From assembly GCA_026421245.1 (NCBI GenBank), contig JAPKDJ010000017.1, positions 1 through 61,163 on the forward strand: DNA of 61,163 bases, read 5' to 3'. This stretch comes from Akkermansiaceae bacterium (GTDB lineage Bacteria; Verrucomicrobiota; Verrucomicrobiia; Verrucomicrobiales; Akkermansiaceae). Positions 53,143 through 61,163 of this stretch are shown here, piece after piece (positions within the stretch are counted from its first letter, which is position 1; each line of letters starts with the position of its first letter). The notes beneath the pieces are model-generated. The model did not search any database. It saw only the letters and a list, made by a program, of their open reading frames with translations, and was not told the origin of the DNA. Both the position numbers and the translations under genes were made by a program.

Positions 53143-53765
53143 AGACCTTTTCTCCCCGGTTGTTCAAACCCCTGCACCACTTTACCAACAGCATTTAAAA
53201 ATGGTGACAGCTCCATCTTTGTCTCTGCTGAAGCCTCTTGATAAAACGCTCTCATTCCCTTGTTTGCGATCTCATCGATCACTTCTGGATTCTGTGTCAT
53301 CAGCTTGTCCAGAGCCTCCATGTTATCACCTCTCGTCAAGGCCTTCACCGCGCGGTCAATGGTCTCCTTTCGTTCATCCGGTTCCATCTTGTCGAGAGCA
53401 TTCATAAAAGCCGCAGTCCTTTTAAAAACGACCAGATCGGCAAAGTGCATTTTCTCCTCCGCGCTTAGCAGTAGAGAAAGGGATGTCACGTCACCGCTCT
53501 CTTCCACCTGTTCAAATTGGCGTAGATCAAGTCGATTTATCACCTCTCCCAGTTCGTCCAGACTCTTCAATCGTTCCTTCTTCCGTGTCTCTGGAAATCC
53601 GGACGGATTCTCATCCGACCAATCCTCAAATGTCCCATCCACAATCAATTCCACTACCTTTTGCGGAGTCGCTTTCTGACTACCACTCCAGCCCATCACA
53701 CTCCAAACAATCGCCCAGATCAGCCCCAGCACGATGGTTCCCCGAAGCAAAATCCCCTTGTTCAT
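53139..53765 (-). CDS. Membrane-anchored protein of unknown function
   Basis: The 208-residue protein has one N-terminal membrane segment (GTIVLGLIWAIVWSVMGW) and a helical, charged body (LSAEEKMHFADLVVFKR, PDERKETIDRAVKALTRG). Such a design is common in envelope-anchored Verrucomicrobiota proteins. I do not recognise a family. It overlaps the start of the prepilin-like gene by 4 bases, so the two should be co-expressed and may act together. Confidence 0.75.
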   Translation of the reverse strand: MNKGILLRGTIVLGLIWAIVWSVMGWSGSQKATPQKVVELIVDGTFEDWSDENPSGFPETRKKERLKSLDELGEVINRLDLRQFEQVEESGDVTSLSLLLSAEEKMHFADLVVFKRTAAFMNALDKMEPDERKETIDRAVKALTRGDNMEALDKLMTQNPEVIDEIANKGMRAFYQEASAETKMELSPFLNAVGKVVQGFEQPGRKGL

Positions 53766-53809
53766 TTCGAGATCAAACTACCCCCTTTCGAAGGTCCTGC
53801 AAACCGCGA

Positions 53810-55774
53810 TCAACGAAAGGCAGATTTTAGCTCCGAGAGACTCGTTACTTTCAGCAGAAATACTCCCAAACCATAAACGGTTGCGCCGAACCCAATCAGG
53901 ATGGCGGTTGCCCCCGTTTTTCTCAAAAACCCCTCGGCCTCAAGCCAACTCGACATTAGCGATTTCGCCACAAGTAAAGCGACCGCCATCACCACGCTGG
54001 CAATCACCATGCCCCCCAATCGACGCCAATTCTCCCGCTCCAGAGTCACAAATCCTCTCAATCCCACCCATAGCAAGATCACATTGACCCAAGCCGCAAT
54101 CGAAGTCGCAATCGCAATTCCGACATGTCCAAAAAACGGAAAGAGCCCCAGGCTAAAGAAAATATTCACAAGCACGGTGACACCCGCCATCCACATTGGG
54201 GACTTTGTATTCTCACGTGCAAAGAACCCTGGCTGCAGGACTTTGATCAACACGTAGCCTGGCAATCCAACCGCGAAGGCGGCCAGCGCCCGCCCAGTTT
54301 GCAGGGAGTCTGCCGCGGTGAAGTCGCCTCGTTCAAAAAGCACCGAGACGATCTCACACGGAATCACCATCAACGCAATAGCAGCGGGAACCGTCACGAT
54401 CATCGCGAATTCAAGACCGTTCACCATCGTTGCTCTTGCCTCTTCCTCCTTGTCGCTATTCAACAACCTCGTGATTTCGGGAAGCAATACCATACCAAAT
54501 GCAATCCCAATCATACCAAGCGGCAGCTGGTAAATGCGGTCCGCATAGTAAATAAAGGAAATAGCTCCTTGTTGGAACGAAGCCACAATTCCCCCAATGA
54601 GCAGATTGATTTGTTGAATTCCCGCCGCCAAAACCCCCGGACCCATCAAAACGAGAAGCCTCTTGAAACCGGGATCGATGACCGGCTTCTGCAACGCCAC
54701 CGGTAAGCCAGCCCGCAAACACACCCACCATAAAACACCCAACTGCAAGAAACCCGCAATCGCAACACACCAGGCCAGAGCAACCCCCTTCCACTCCACA
54801 AACTGCACTACAAAGAGCAGTCCACATAAAAACACGATATTTAGCAGGACGGGAGAAAACGCCGGCGCCGCGAATTTTTTGAGCGTGGTCAACACTCCGC
54901 TTAAGTGCGCCACCAGTGCCATACAAAGCAGGTAGACAAAAGTGATCTGCGAGAGTCTCACCGTGAGGTCGTATGCCCCCGGGTCGTTATTGTAGACCTT
55001 CATCGTTCCCGAACCCGACACCGCCCCCTCAAAAACTGCAAAATCGTGATCCTCCGGTAAAGAAACTCGCAACAATCCCGAATCTGACGGCTGCCAGTGA
55101 TTATCCTTAAATATCCGCTCTCTGGCCGCCTGGAACTGCCTCTCCTTCTCCTCGTCGGAATCCCCTTTCTTAATCTCGACCTCCCCCTTCCGTTTCAGCC
55201 CTTCATCAATCACTGACGCCAGCGTCACCCCCTCGCCCACCGCTTGCACCTCTCCGCCAAAAACCTCTCCAAGAACCTTGAAAAAGGACGGGTCTCCTCT
55301 CTCCACTAAATTTAGCGATCGAAAGTCCACCGATCCTTTTTCAACCTCCACATAGACAGCCCTGGCCCCTCGCAGAGGCACTCGAAACTCCGTAACCTCT
55401 GAGCTCAGAGTCTCGTCCACCTTCGGTAAAAAGCCCGGCACAACTACCAACATGATTGCCGCCATCAGAGGTATCGCGAGAAGCGTAAAGACGCTCAAGA
55501 CCCCAAAAAGAATCGTAAACGCATTGTTGGCGAAGACCATCGCTGAATTGCGTCCATCAGCTGCCATCCTTTTCCCAAAAAGCGGAACAAAGGCCGCATT
55601 AAACGCCCCCTCGCCAAAAATCCGGCGAAACATATTGGGGAATCTGAAAGCCGCAAAGAACGCATCAGCCACCACACCGGTCCCCACAAACCTTGCGATC
55701 AAGATATCGCGAACCACACCTAGAATCCGGCTCATCAAAGTGAACCCGGAAATCGTCATGAGGGAGCGGAGCAT
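53810..55774 (-). CDS. murJ: Lipid II flippase MurJ with a large insertion
   Basis: MurJ flips lipid II across the inner membrane for peptidoglycan synthesis. The 654-residue protein matches MurJ at both ends (SGFTLMSRILGVVRDILIA, FRRIFGEGAFNAAFVPLF; later FAAPAFSPVLLNIVF, YADRIYQLPLGMIGIAFG). It is about 140 residues longer than usual: residues of about 118-265 (roughly 54982-55423) are a charged, non-membrane stretch between two helices, in a loop that should face the periplasm. No such domain exists in standard MurJ. The rest looks intact, so it is probably functional. Confidence 0.93.
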   Translation of the reverse strand: MLRSLMTISGFTLMSRILGVVRDILIARFVGTGVVADAFFAAFRFPNMFRRIFGEGAFNAAFVPLFGKRMAADGRNSAMVFANNAFTILFGVLSVFTLLAIPLMAAIMLVVVPGFLPKVDETLSSEVTEFRVPLRGARAVYVEVEKGSVDFRSLNLVERGDPSFFKVLGEVFGGEVQAVGEGVTLASVIDEGLKRKGEVEIKKGDSDEEKERQFQAARERIFKDNHWQPSDSGLLRVSLPEDHDFAVFEGAVSGSGTMKVYNNDPGAYDLTVRLSQITFVYLLCMALVAHLSGVLTTLKKFAAPAFSPVLLNIVFLCGLLFVVQFVEWKGVALAWCVAIAGFLQLGVLWWVCLRAGLPVALQKPVIDPGFKRLLVLMGPGVLAAGIQQINLLIGGIVASFQQGAISFIYYADRIYQLPLGMIGIAFGMVLLPEITRLLNSDKEEEARATMVNGLEFAMIVTVPAAIALMVIPCEIVSVLFERGDFTAADSLQTGRALAAFAVGLPGYVLIKVLQPGFFARENTKSPMWMAGVTVLVNIFFSLGLFPFFGHVGIAIATSIAAWVNVILLWVGLRGFVTLERENWRRLGGMVIASVVMAVALLVAKSLMSSWLEAEGFLRKTGATAILIGFGATVYGLGVFLLKVTSLSELKSAFR

Positions 55775-55819
55775 GCCTGCGAAGAATGAGACCTTCCCAC
55801 GCGAACCTCAAGTAACGCT

Positions 55820-56341
55820 TCACGAAAACGGCCAAAACCATCGACGACCTTCCCCCGGAGCTTTCCGCTGATACTTGCCATCACCCACACTCAAAACCTC
55901 CACCCGTGCCCGGGTGAGGCCTTTTTCCCTGAAACCCAATTTTGATGCCGCTCGTGGAGTCACATCAATGATTCGTCCAGGAATGAACGGCCCTCGATCA
56001 TTGAGACGCATTTTCAAGGTCTTTCCGTTTTCCAAATTGGTCACTTTGACCCAGCATGGTAATGGCAGCGTTTTGTGCGCTCCCGAAATATCAAAACGCC
56101 CCACCCGCTCTCCGAGCGAAGTGTTCCCACGAATCAAGCCAAAGAATTTGCTCTCATTATACCACGAAGCAATGCCCTCTTCCGAGTAAGACAGGGCATC
56201 ATCGACCGGTATCGGCCGATAGTGTTCACCCCGGATCGTGTAACTCCGAGTTTGGTATCCTTTGTAATCGTGGGACCCGCAGGATGAGAGAAAAGAAGCG
56301 ATAACAAGCGACAAAAGGCCGGGTATTGCCAGAGCCTTCAT
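55820..56341 (-). CDS. rlpA: RlpA-like lipoprotein (septal ring lytic transglycosylase family)
   Basis: The 173-residue protein has a lipoprotein signal (LSLVIASFLSSCGS) and a double-psi beta-barrel core with the RlpA signature GIASWYNESKFFGLIRGN, TLPLPCWVKVTNLENGK, RLNDRGPF and IIDVTPRAA. RlpA proteins bind or cleave glycan strands lacking stem peptides during division. No SPOR domain follows, so it is the short form. ATG at 56341 is set by the lipoprotein signal; the gene starts just beyond the stop of the HU gene. Confidence 0.88.
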   Translation of the reverse strand: MKALAIPGLLSLVIASFLSSCGSHDYKGYQTRSYTIRGEHYRPIPVDDALSYSEEGIASWYNESKFFGLIRGNTSLGERVGRFDISGAHKTLPLPCWVKVTNLENGKTLKMRLNDRGPFIPGRIIDVTPRAASKLGFREKGLTRARVEVLSVGDGKYQRKAPGEGRRWFWPFS

Positions 56342-56342
56342 C

Positions 56343-56663
56343 TTATTTCTCGTCGCGAGCTTTGATTTCGGGAAGAGTGCGAGCCACCTTTTCCTTAAGA
56401 GCCTTGCCAACCTGAAACTTCACCACGGCACGATCTGGAATTGGAATCGTCTTACTAGGGTCCTTTGGATTACGTCCGGGACGCCCTTTCGCGACCTTTG
56501 TTTCAAAGGTTCCAAAATCACGAATCACAACATTATTGGCACTGGCTAATTCGCGAGTCACGATGTCTACAACCAAATGAAGCATCTTGGATGAGAAGGT
56601 CTGGGTAATGCCGAGTTTGTCGCTCACTTCTTGGATGATCTCTTTTTTTGTAAAATTTGCCAT
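56343..56663 (-). CDS. HU/IHF-family DNA-binding protein
   Basis: The 106-residue protein shows the HU fold: the N-terminal helices TKKEIIQEVSDKLG, the core NNVVIRDFGTFETKVAKG and the DNA-binding arm GRNPKDPSKTIPIPDR. A short extra tail follows. HU proteins bend and package DNA. It is the first gene of a small unit with rlpA, one base away. Confidence 0.93.
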   Translation of the reverse strand: MANFTKKEIIQEVSDKLGITQTFSSKMLHLVVDIVTRELASANNVVIRDFGTFETKVAKGRPGRNPKDPSKTIPIPDRAVVKFQVGKALKEKVARTLPEIKARDEK

Positions 56664-56729
56664 GTTAGGATTTTTTATACGCTAACGCTTCATCCCTACC
56701 TGTCAAAAGCTCTTGCTAAATTTGATACA

Positions 56730-57656
56730 TTATTCTGATGAATCTTGATCAAAAATAAGTTGTGTTGTCCGGAAATGTAACTTGCAAAGGTTCGAAAGTT
56801 GCCCCCGCTCCCGATTTTTCAGAAAATCGCGGGCCGCTTCGACGATTCCAACACCCGCGCCATAAGGCAAATCGATCTCAAGCTTTTCTGAAGCCAACTC
56901 CATCCAATCAACAAAACTTTCGCGGGCAAGAATAGAGGCCGCCGCCACGGCAATATCGCTCTCAGCTTTGGTTCTTTCTTCCAAATTGATGTCAATTTTT
57001 CTCATTTCCAACTCCCTCGAGATCAGAGGAGCCTTGGAAAATTGATCGCAGAGAACTCTCGGACACCCTGGCAAACGGCGCGCGAGGTCGTCAATGACCG
57101 CCGCGTGCCCCCGGGCAAGCATGCGATTGATGTTTTGATACTTCTCATAGAGCTCATTGTATCGTGCCGGAGCCCACCGAATCACTTTAAACCCGGTTCC
57201 AACTTCTCTGCGAATGATGGCTGCCAACTCTCGAATTCTCTTTGCCGATCCTATTCGTTTACTATCCATGATCCCGGCATCTATTAGGGCTCGTGCAATT
57301 TCTCGATTGGTATAAACTCCCGCAACCACAATCGGCCCGAAATAATCCCCCTTTCCACTCTCATCGACCCCAAAGTGCGGCTCAAACATCTCAGCCTGCC
57401 AATATTCCTCGTATCCCAACCGGGCCTCTCCCACCACCTCCGGTTCCAGAGTAAACTTAATAAAGTCCTCGGTTTCCTTCCCCTGAACCAAAACCTTCGG
57501 CCCCTTTTCGTAAACTGTGACATTCAGCTTCCCCTTCTTCCCCGAGAAAACGGCGTATTGTTTTTCCTGAAACTCGAATCCATCCCGTTCAAGACACTTC
57601 CTGAGTTTCGAGACCTGAGCTGGGGTGAGAGATAGGGTGTAACTGGTGAGCGACAT
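56730..57656 (-). CDS. rnhC: Ribonuclease HIII
   Basis: RnhC degrades the RNA strand of RNA-DNA hybrids. The 308-residue protein has the HIII-specific N-terminal substrate-binding domain (about residues 1-85) and an RNase H fold with the motif GVDESGKGDYFGPIVVAG and the catalytic acidic residues in MDSKRIGSAK and later DINLEERTKAESDIAVAAAS. This separates it from rnhB. It is divergent from mutY, whose start lies about 100 bases away. Confidence 0.93.
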   Translation of the reverse strand: MSLTSYTLSLTPAQVSKLRKCLERDGFEFQEKQYAVFSGKKGKLNVTVYEKGPKVLVQGKETEDFIKFTLEPEVVGEARLGYEEYWQAEMFEPHFGVDESGKGDYFGPIVVAGVYTNREIARALIDAGIMDSKRIGSAKRIRELAAIIRREVGTGFKVIRWAPARYNELYEKYQNINRMLARGHAAVIDDLARRLPGCPRVLCDQFSKAPLISRELEMRKIDINLEERTKAESDIAVAAASILARESFVDWMELASEKLEIDLPYGAGVGIVEAARDFLKNRERGQLSNLCKLHFRTTQLIFDQDSSE

Positions 57657-57759
57657 TGGCCTTTTTCTTGTAGCAAAAATTCAGCTTCTTAAAAGGGAGC
57701 AATCCCTGAAGAATTTCCCCTCGCCTCCTACCGACGCCCTTTTAGGGTCAAACCACCCT

Positions 57760-58770
57760 ATGGAAAAACCCTCTGCTCGACGCCATCCGCTCAAAAACAT
57801 TCGCGCTTTTAGAAACTCCCTACTCAAGTGGTTTTCCGAAAATTCCAAATCCTATCCTTGGCGCGAAACGACCGATCCATGGGCTATTCTCGTCTCGGAG
57901 ATTATGCTGCAGCAAACTACCGTCGCCTCAGTCATCTCCCACCAGCGCTTTGAAAAATTCCTCGAAGAATTCCCCGATATCGAGACCATCGCCGCTGCCT
58001 CTGAGGAGAAAATTCTCCGGGCCTGGGAGGGGCTCGGCTACTACAACCGTGTCCGAAATCTTCAGAAATCCGCTCAATTCATCCTCGATGAGTTCAATGG
58101 AAAATTCCCCCGGCATGCCTCCACCCTCGAAAGCCTTCCCGGCATCGGACGCTACACTGCCGGGGCAGTGAGCAGCTTCGCCTTCAACCAACCCTCACCC
58201 ATTGTTGATGGCAACATCGCTCGCGTAATTTCCCGACTCCTCGATCAACACCTGCCGATCGACTCCACTAATGGACAAAAAGCTATTTGGAAATATTCCG
58301 GTGACCTTCTTGATCACAGAAACCCCCGCCTCTTCAACTCCGCTCTCATGGAGCTCGGCCAAACTCTTTGCACCCCACGCTCCCCCTCCTGTCTCATCTG
58401 CCCTGTCAGGGATTTTTGTAAAACTGAAACCCCGGAAAGACTTCCAATCAAAAAGCCCCGGAAAAAATTCATCACAGTCGAGGAACACGCCCTGCTCTGG
58501 ATTCAAGATGATAAAATCCTCCTCTCCCCCGGCCACGATTCACGCCGCAAAGGGTTTTGGAAACTCCCCCTTCGAGCTGCTGAAGACTATTCCCACCTTT
58601 CACCCTTAAGCAAACACCGCTACGTCATTACCAACCACAAGGTGAGCCTATCCCTCTATCGAGTGAAACCCGCACACCTGATCTCCGGTGAGAAATACCA
58701 ACTGATCAGCGACCTCCTCACTCTCCCCATCGCGACTCCGATCCGCAAAATCCTTGCGGAGCACCTGTGA
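57760..58770 (+). CDS. mutY: A/G-specific adenine glycosylase
   Basis: MutY removes adenine mispaired with 8-oxoguanine. From the ATG at 57760 the protein has 336 residues: the catalytic Glu in LVSEIMLQQTT (Glu47), a helix-hairpin-helix with catalytic Asp150 (LPGIGRYTAGA, then IVDGNIARV), the four Cys of the iron-sulfur cluster (CTPRSPSCLICPVRDFC) and a short C-terminal NUDIX-like recognition domain. A frame reaching back to 57646 overlaps rnhC and is not the start. Confidence 0.93.
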   Translation: MEKPSARRHPLKNIRAFRNSLLKWFSENSKSYPWRETTDPWAILVSEIMLQQTTVASVISHQRFEKFLEEFPDIETIAAASEEKILRAWEGLGYYNRVRNLQKSAQFILDEFNGKFPRHASTLESLPGIGRYTAGAVSSFAFNQPSPIVDGNIARVISRLLDQHLPIDSTNGQKAIWKYSGDLLDHRNPRLFNSALMELGQTLCTPRSPSCLICPVRDFCKTETPERLPIKKPRKKFITVEEHALLWIQDDKILLSPGHDSRRKGFWKLPLRAAEDYSHLSPLSKHRYVITNHKVSLSLYRVKPAHLISGEKYQLISDLLTLPIATPIRKILAEHL

Positions 58771-59023
58771 GCGTCCCCTCCTCCTAGAAAAATTTCCGTA
58801 GAACCAACCTTCCTGAGCTTTGATCACTCTGAGCGCCTTGGCATCCTTCGCTCCCTCCATCACAAGATGCCGTGATCCACTTACCTGAAATCGTGATGCC
58901 ACCGCCACGAACCAGATCCCGAATTTAGGAACCGAGACCTTCGCACCCTCAATCTTTGGTAAGTGGCTCGATGGCTTTTTACTTTCGCTTCCCTCTCTTT
59001 GGCGGCATGTTTCATCCATCAGT

Positions 59024-60001
59024 ATGGCCTTGCTCGACGTCAAAAATCTCACCACCCGCTTCCACACTCGAAACGGCATCGTCCATGCGGTCGAGGATGT
59101 TTCCTTCAGCCTCGAGAAGGGAGAAACGCTTGGTATCGTCGGAGAGTCAGGGTCAGGGAAATCCGTAACCTGCTATTCACTTCTCGGTCTCATCCCACAG
59201 CCTCCGGGAAGAATCCACAGCGGCTCGGCCATTTTTGAAGGCACCGACCTCTTGCAGGCCAACGAAAAGAGTCTCCGAAAAATCCGTGGCAAGAAGATCT
59301 CGATGATTTTCCAAGACCCCATGACCTGCCTCAATCCGGCTCTGCGTATTTCTTCCCAGCTCACCGAACCTCTGGAACTCCACGAGGGAATGAAAGGAAA
59401 GCCAGCTCTCCACCGCGCCATCGAAGCGCTCGAAGAGGTAGGAATTCCCCAGGCCGAAAAGCGCATCAGGTCCTATCCTCACGAGTTCTCAGGTGGAATG
59501 CGCCAGCGTGTCATGATCGCGATGGCGCTCATCACCCGCCCCGAGATTCTTATCGCCGACGAACCCACCACCGCGCTCGACGTAACCGTCCAAAAGCAGG
59601 TTCTCGACCTCATCAAAAACCGACAAGAAACTCTTGGAACTGCCGTGATTCTCGTCACCCACGACCTTGGTGTTGTCTCACAGGCTTGCGACCAAGTGAA
59701 TGTGATGTATGCCGGCCGCGTTGTAGAGTCGGCCACGGCCAAAGACCTCTTCGCCCAACCGCGTCATGCTTATACAAGAGCGCTTCTGAAAAGTATTCCC
59801 GCTATGCACGAAAAGGGTGAGAAGCTCTACACCATTCCGGGGCTGCCGCCGAATCTCAACATCCCGCCCTCGGCCTGCTCTTTCCAACCCCGCAATACTC
59901 TTGGTGACTCATCGCTTTGCATGACCACTAACGCCCCCCAACTCACTGAGATTTCCCCCGGCCACTCGGTGCAAAACTGCCCCGGCTGTCTCGCCTCCTG
60001 A
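59024..60001 (+). CDS. Oligopeptide/dipeptide ABC transporter ATP-binding protein
   Basis: The 325-residue ATPase has Walker A GESGSGKS (40-47), the signature EFSGGMRQRVMIAMAL, Walker B ILIADEPTTALD and the C-terminal oligopeptide extension with a Cys-rich end (PPNLNIPPSACSFQP, then CPGCLAS) that binds an iron-sulfur cluster in some relatives. This is the OppD/DppD class. The permease, binding-protein and OppF genes are not next to it; xerD follows 5 bases later, so it is an orphan ATPase in this window. A 253-base gap upstream shows no gene. Confidence 0.9.
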   Translation: MALLDVKNLTTRFHTRNGIVHAVEDVSFSLEKGETLGIVGESGSGKSVTCYSLLGLIPQPPGRIHSGSAIFEGTDLLQANEKSLRKIRGKKISMIFQDPMTCLNPALRISSQLTEPLELHEGMKGKPALHRAIEALEEVGIPQAEKRIRSYPHEFSGGMRQRVMIAMALITRPEILIADEPTTALDVTVQKQVLDLIKNRQETLGTAVILVTHDLGVVSQACDQVNVMYAGRVVESATAKDLFAQPRHAYTRALLKSIPAMHEKGEKLYTIPGLPPNLNIPPSACSFQPRNTLGDSSLCMTTNAPQLTEISPGHSVQNCPGCLAS

Positions 60002-60006
60002 TCGAC

Positions 60007-60894
60007 ATGGAGTTTAAGGTCGACAGTTTTATCCTCTATCTCGCCACCGAGCGCGGACTTTCAACAGCCTACCAACTCTCCGTCCGACAAACCCTCGACA
60101 AGCTTCTCGAATGGGCTACCACAAACGACCACAGAGAATGGCGTGATCTGGGGACTGATGAACTCTCCGCCTTTCTTGGGGATTTACGAAAAACGGAACT
60201 CGATGCTTCCTCACTCCGGATCGCGGTGGTCCACTTGAAGATTTTTTTCCGCTTCCTCCAAAAGCGCCACGGTATCGAAATTGACCCTGCCGAGCCCCTG
60301 CTTTCGCCCAAAACCTCCGCAAAACTCCCGGAGACGCTCAACCAACAAACCGTCGAAAATCTCCTTGGCTCAATCGATTCGGAGAAAAAGCTAGGGAAAC
60401 GCGACCTCGCACTCCTCGAGCTGTTTTATGCTTCAGGCCTCCGCCTTTCCGAAATTTGCGGAGCCCGACTAGAGTATTTTGATCAAGAAGACCACTTCCT
60501 CCGCATCACTGGCAAGGGCAACAAAACCCGGCTCGTTCCGGTCGGAGGCAGGGCCCTCAAGGCCCTCGACAACTACCTCACCGGGGAGCGGTCAAATCTG
60601 ATCACGAAGAAAACATCCTCTCACATTTTTCTTTCGGTGCGTGGGGGGCCCCTCTCACCCGACCGCGTTCGTCAAATCGTGAAGGAACGTGCCCAGCAAG
60701 CCGGAATTGAGCAAAATATCTATCCCCACCTTCTGCGGCATTGCTTCGCCACCCATCTCCTCGAGAACGGGGCTGACCTTCGTGTCATTCAGGAACTACT
60801 CGGTCATGCAGATATCGCGACGACACAGATTTACACTCACGTTGATCAAAAACGCCTGAAAGCAGTCCACAAGAATTTCCACCCACGTGGGTAG
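60007..60894 (+). CDS. xerD: Tyrosine recombinase XerC/XerD
   Basis: The 295-residue protein has an N-terminal SAM-like DNA-binding domain (about 1-90) and the catalytic domain with all active residues: Arg146 (GLRLSE), Lys170 (TGKGNKTR), His241 and Arg244 (HLLRHCFATH), His267 (LGHADI) and Tyr276 (QIYTHVD). XerCD resolves chromosome dimers at dif. The short N-terminus and overall spacing suit XerD, but XerC cannot be ruled out. It is 5 bases after the OppD-like gene. Its last codons contain the palindrome CCCACGTGGG. Confidence 0.9.
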   Translation: MEFKVDSFILYLATERGLSTAYQLSVRQTLDKLLEWATTNDHREWRDLGTDELSAFLGDLRKTELDASSLRIAVVHLKIFFRFLQKRHGIEIDPAEPLLSPKTSAKLPETLNQQTVENLLGSIDSEKKLGKRDLALLELFYASGLRLSEICGARLEYFDQEDHFLRITGKGNKTRLVPVGGRALKALDNYLTGERSNLITKKTSSHIFLSVRGGPLSPDRVRQIVKERAQQAGIEQNIYPHLLRHCFATHLLENGADLRVIQELLGHADIATTQIYTHVDQKRLKAVHKNFHPRG

Positions 60895-61163
60895 CTCTTA
60901 CTCCCCGCCTTTCGTCATCTTGGTCAATTCCATGACCTGATAAATCAGCCTTTTTTTGCGGAGTAATAGGTCTTTTTCTCCTTGATGAATCCCTTTCCTT
61001 TTTCAAACACAGAAAATGCGTTTGATTTCAGCAGCACCAAATTGGCCGGTCATAACGACAGGAACCGCTTAAAAGGTCCCGGCGGGAATAGGCACTTTTT
61101 GCCTCCCTGAAAATGCGAAACTTGCGCGCTGAATTCAAACTCCACAACTTTCCCGGCCCTCAC
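60895..61163. other. Right-edge stretch, no gene supported
   Basis: After xerD nothing convincing is seen. Short minus-strand frames are open but lack a start or motif. An ATG at 61113 begins a frame that stays open for 17 codons to the window edge (MRNLRAEFKLHNFPGPH), without a clear ribosome-binding site; it could be the start of a next gene. Confidence 0.3.

Noticed and set aside
60884..60893. Palindrome CCCACGTGGG at the end of xerD as a possible dif-like site
   Set aside because: dif is about 28 bases with two differing 11-base arms; this 10-base palindrome inside coding sequence does not fit.

Overview
The window looks like a chromosomal segment of a free-living Verrucomicrobiota bacterium, probably aquatic and in or near Verrucomicrobiales. 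This is inferred from gene content: a PQQ-like propeller protein opening with a WPQWRGP motif, a PhoX-type phosphatase, large TPR proteins, type II secretion/pilus genes, an exported nickel superoxide dismutase and repeated ExbB/ExbD pairs. The DNA is moderately GC-rich. I saw no rRNA, CRISPR array, prophage or intact insertion sequence. Most genes are housekeeping, in short operons on both strands.

Layout. 1-2.2 kb: the tail of an upstream gene, a short tandem repeat, a DUF418 membrane protein, tRNA-Asn and tRNA-Cys. 2.3-14.5 kb: a coiled-coil/TPR exported protein, uxaC, bioA with a small partner gene, a CPBP protease overlapping comF, a PhoX-like phosphatase, folC, dnaB and hydroxypyruvate isomerase. 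14.6-23.4 kb (all minus): an Arg-rich disordered protein, a gspE-gspE-gspF-gspG block, then infA-pgpH-ybeY. 23.6-34 kb (mostly plus): methionine synthase split into two genes, a caspase-like remnant, a papain-fold-like lipoprotein, an rRNA/tRNA methyltransferase, nickel SOD plus di-haem peroxidase, a BASS transporter and a PQQ-like protein. 34-43 kb: uvrC, an ExbB-ExbD-TPR operon, guaB-guaA and a doubly broken vanZ-like gene. 43-50.8 kb (minus): glutaredoxin with 5-oxoprolinase, then lplA-tonB-exbB-exbD-def. 50.9-57.7 kb (minus): an ABC-2 exporter, a prepilin-like protein, murJ with a large insertion, rlpA, an HU protein and rnhC. 57.7-61 kb (plus): mutY, oppD and xerD.

How the genes fit together. 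Three local couplings stand out. (1) A secreted nickel SOD lies 26 bases before a secreted di-haem cytochrome c peroxidase, suggesting an envelope route from superoxide through peroxide to water. (2) A monothiol-type glutaredoxin lies 7 bases after a fused 5-oxoprolinase, suggesting linked glutathione chemistry. (3) There are two separate proton-channel modules: ExbB-ExbD with a 781-residue TPR protein, and ExbB-ExbD with an acidic TonB-like protein in an operon with peptide deformylase. The first lacks a TonB and is the best candidate for a poorly described envelope machine.

Other oddities are an IF-1 gene with no good start codon and an Arg/Gly-rich extension, a roughly 145-residue insertion in MurJ, gene remnants, and a strong C-over-G excess on the plus strand in both plus- and minus-strand genes. 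No wholly new system could be proven from sequence alone.
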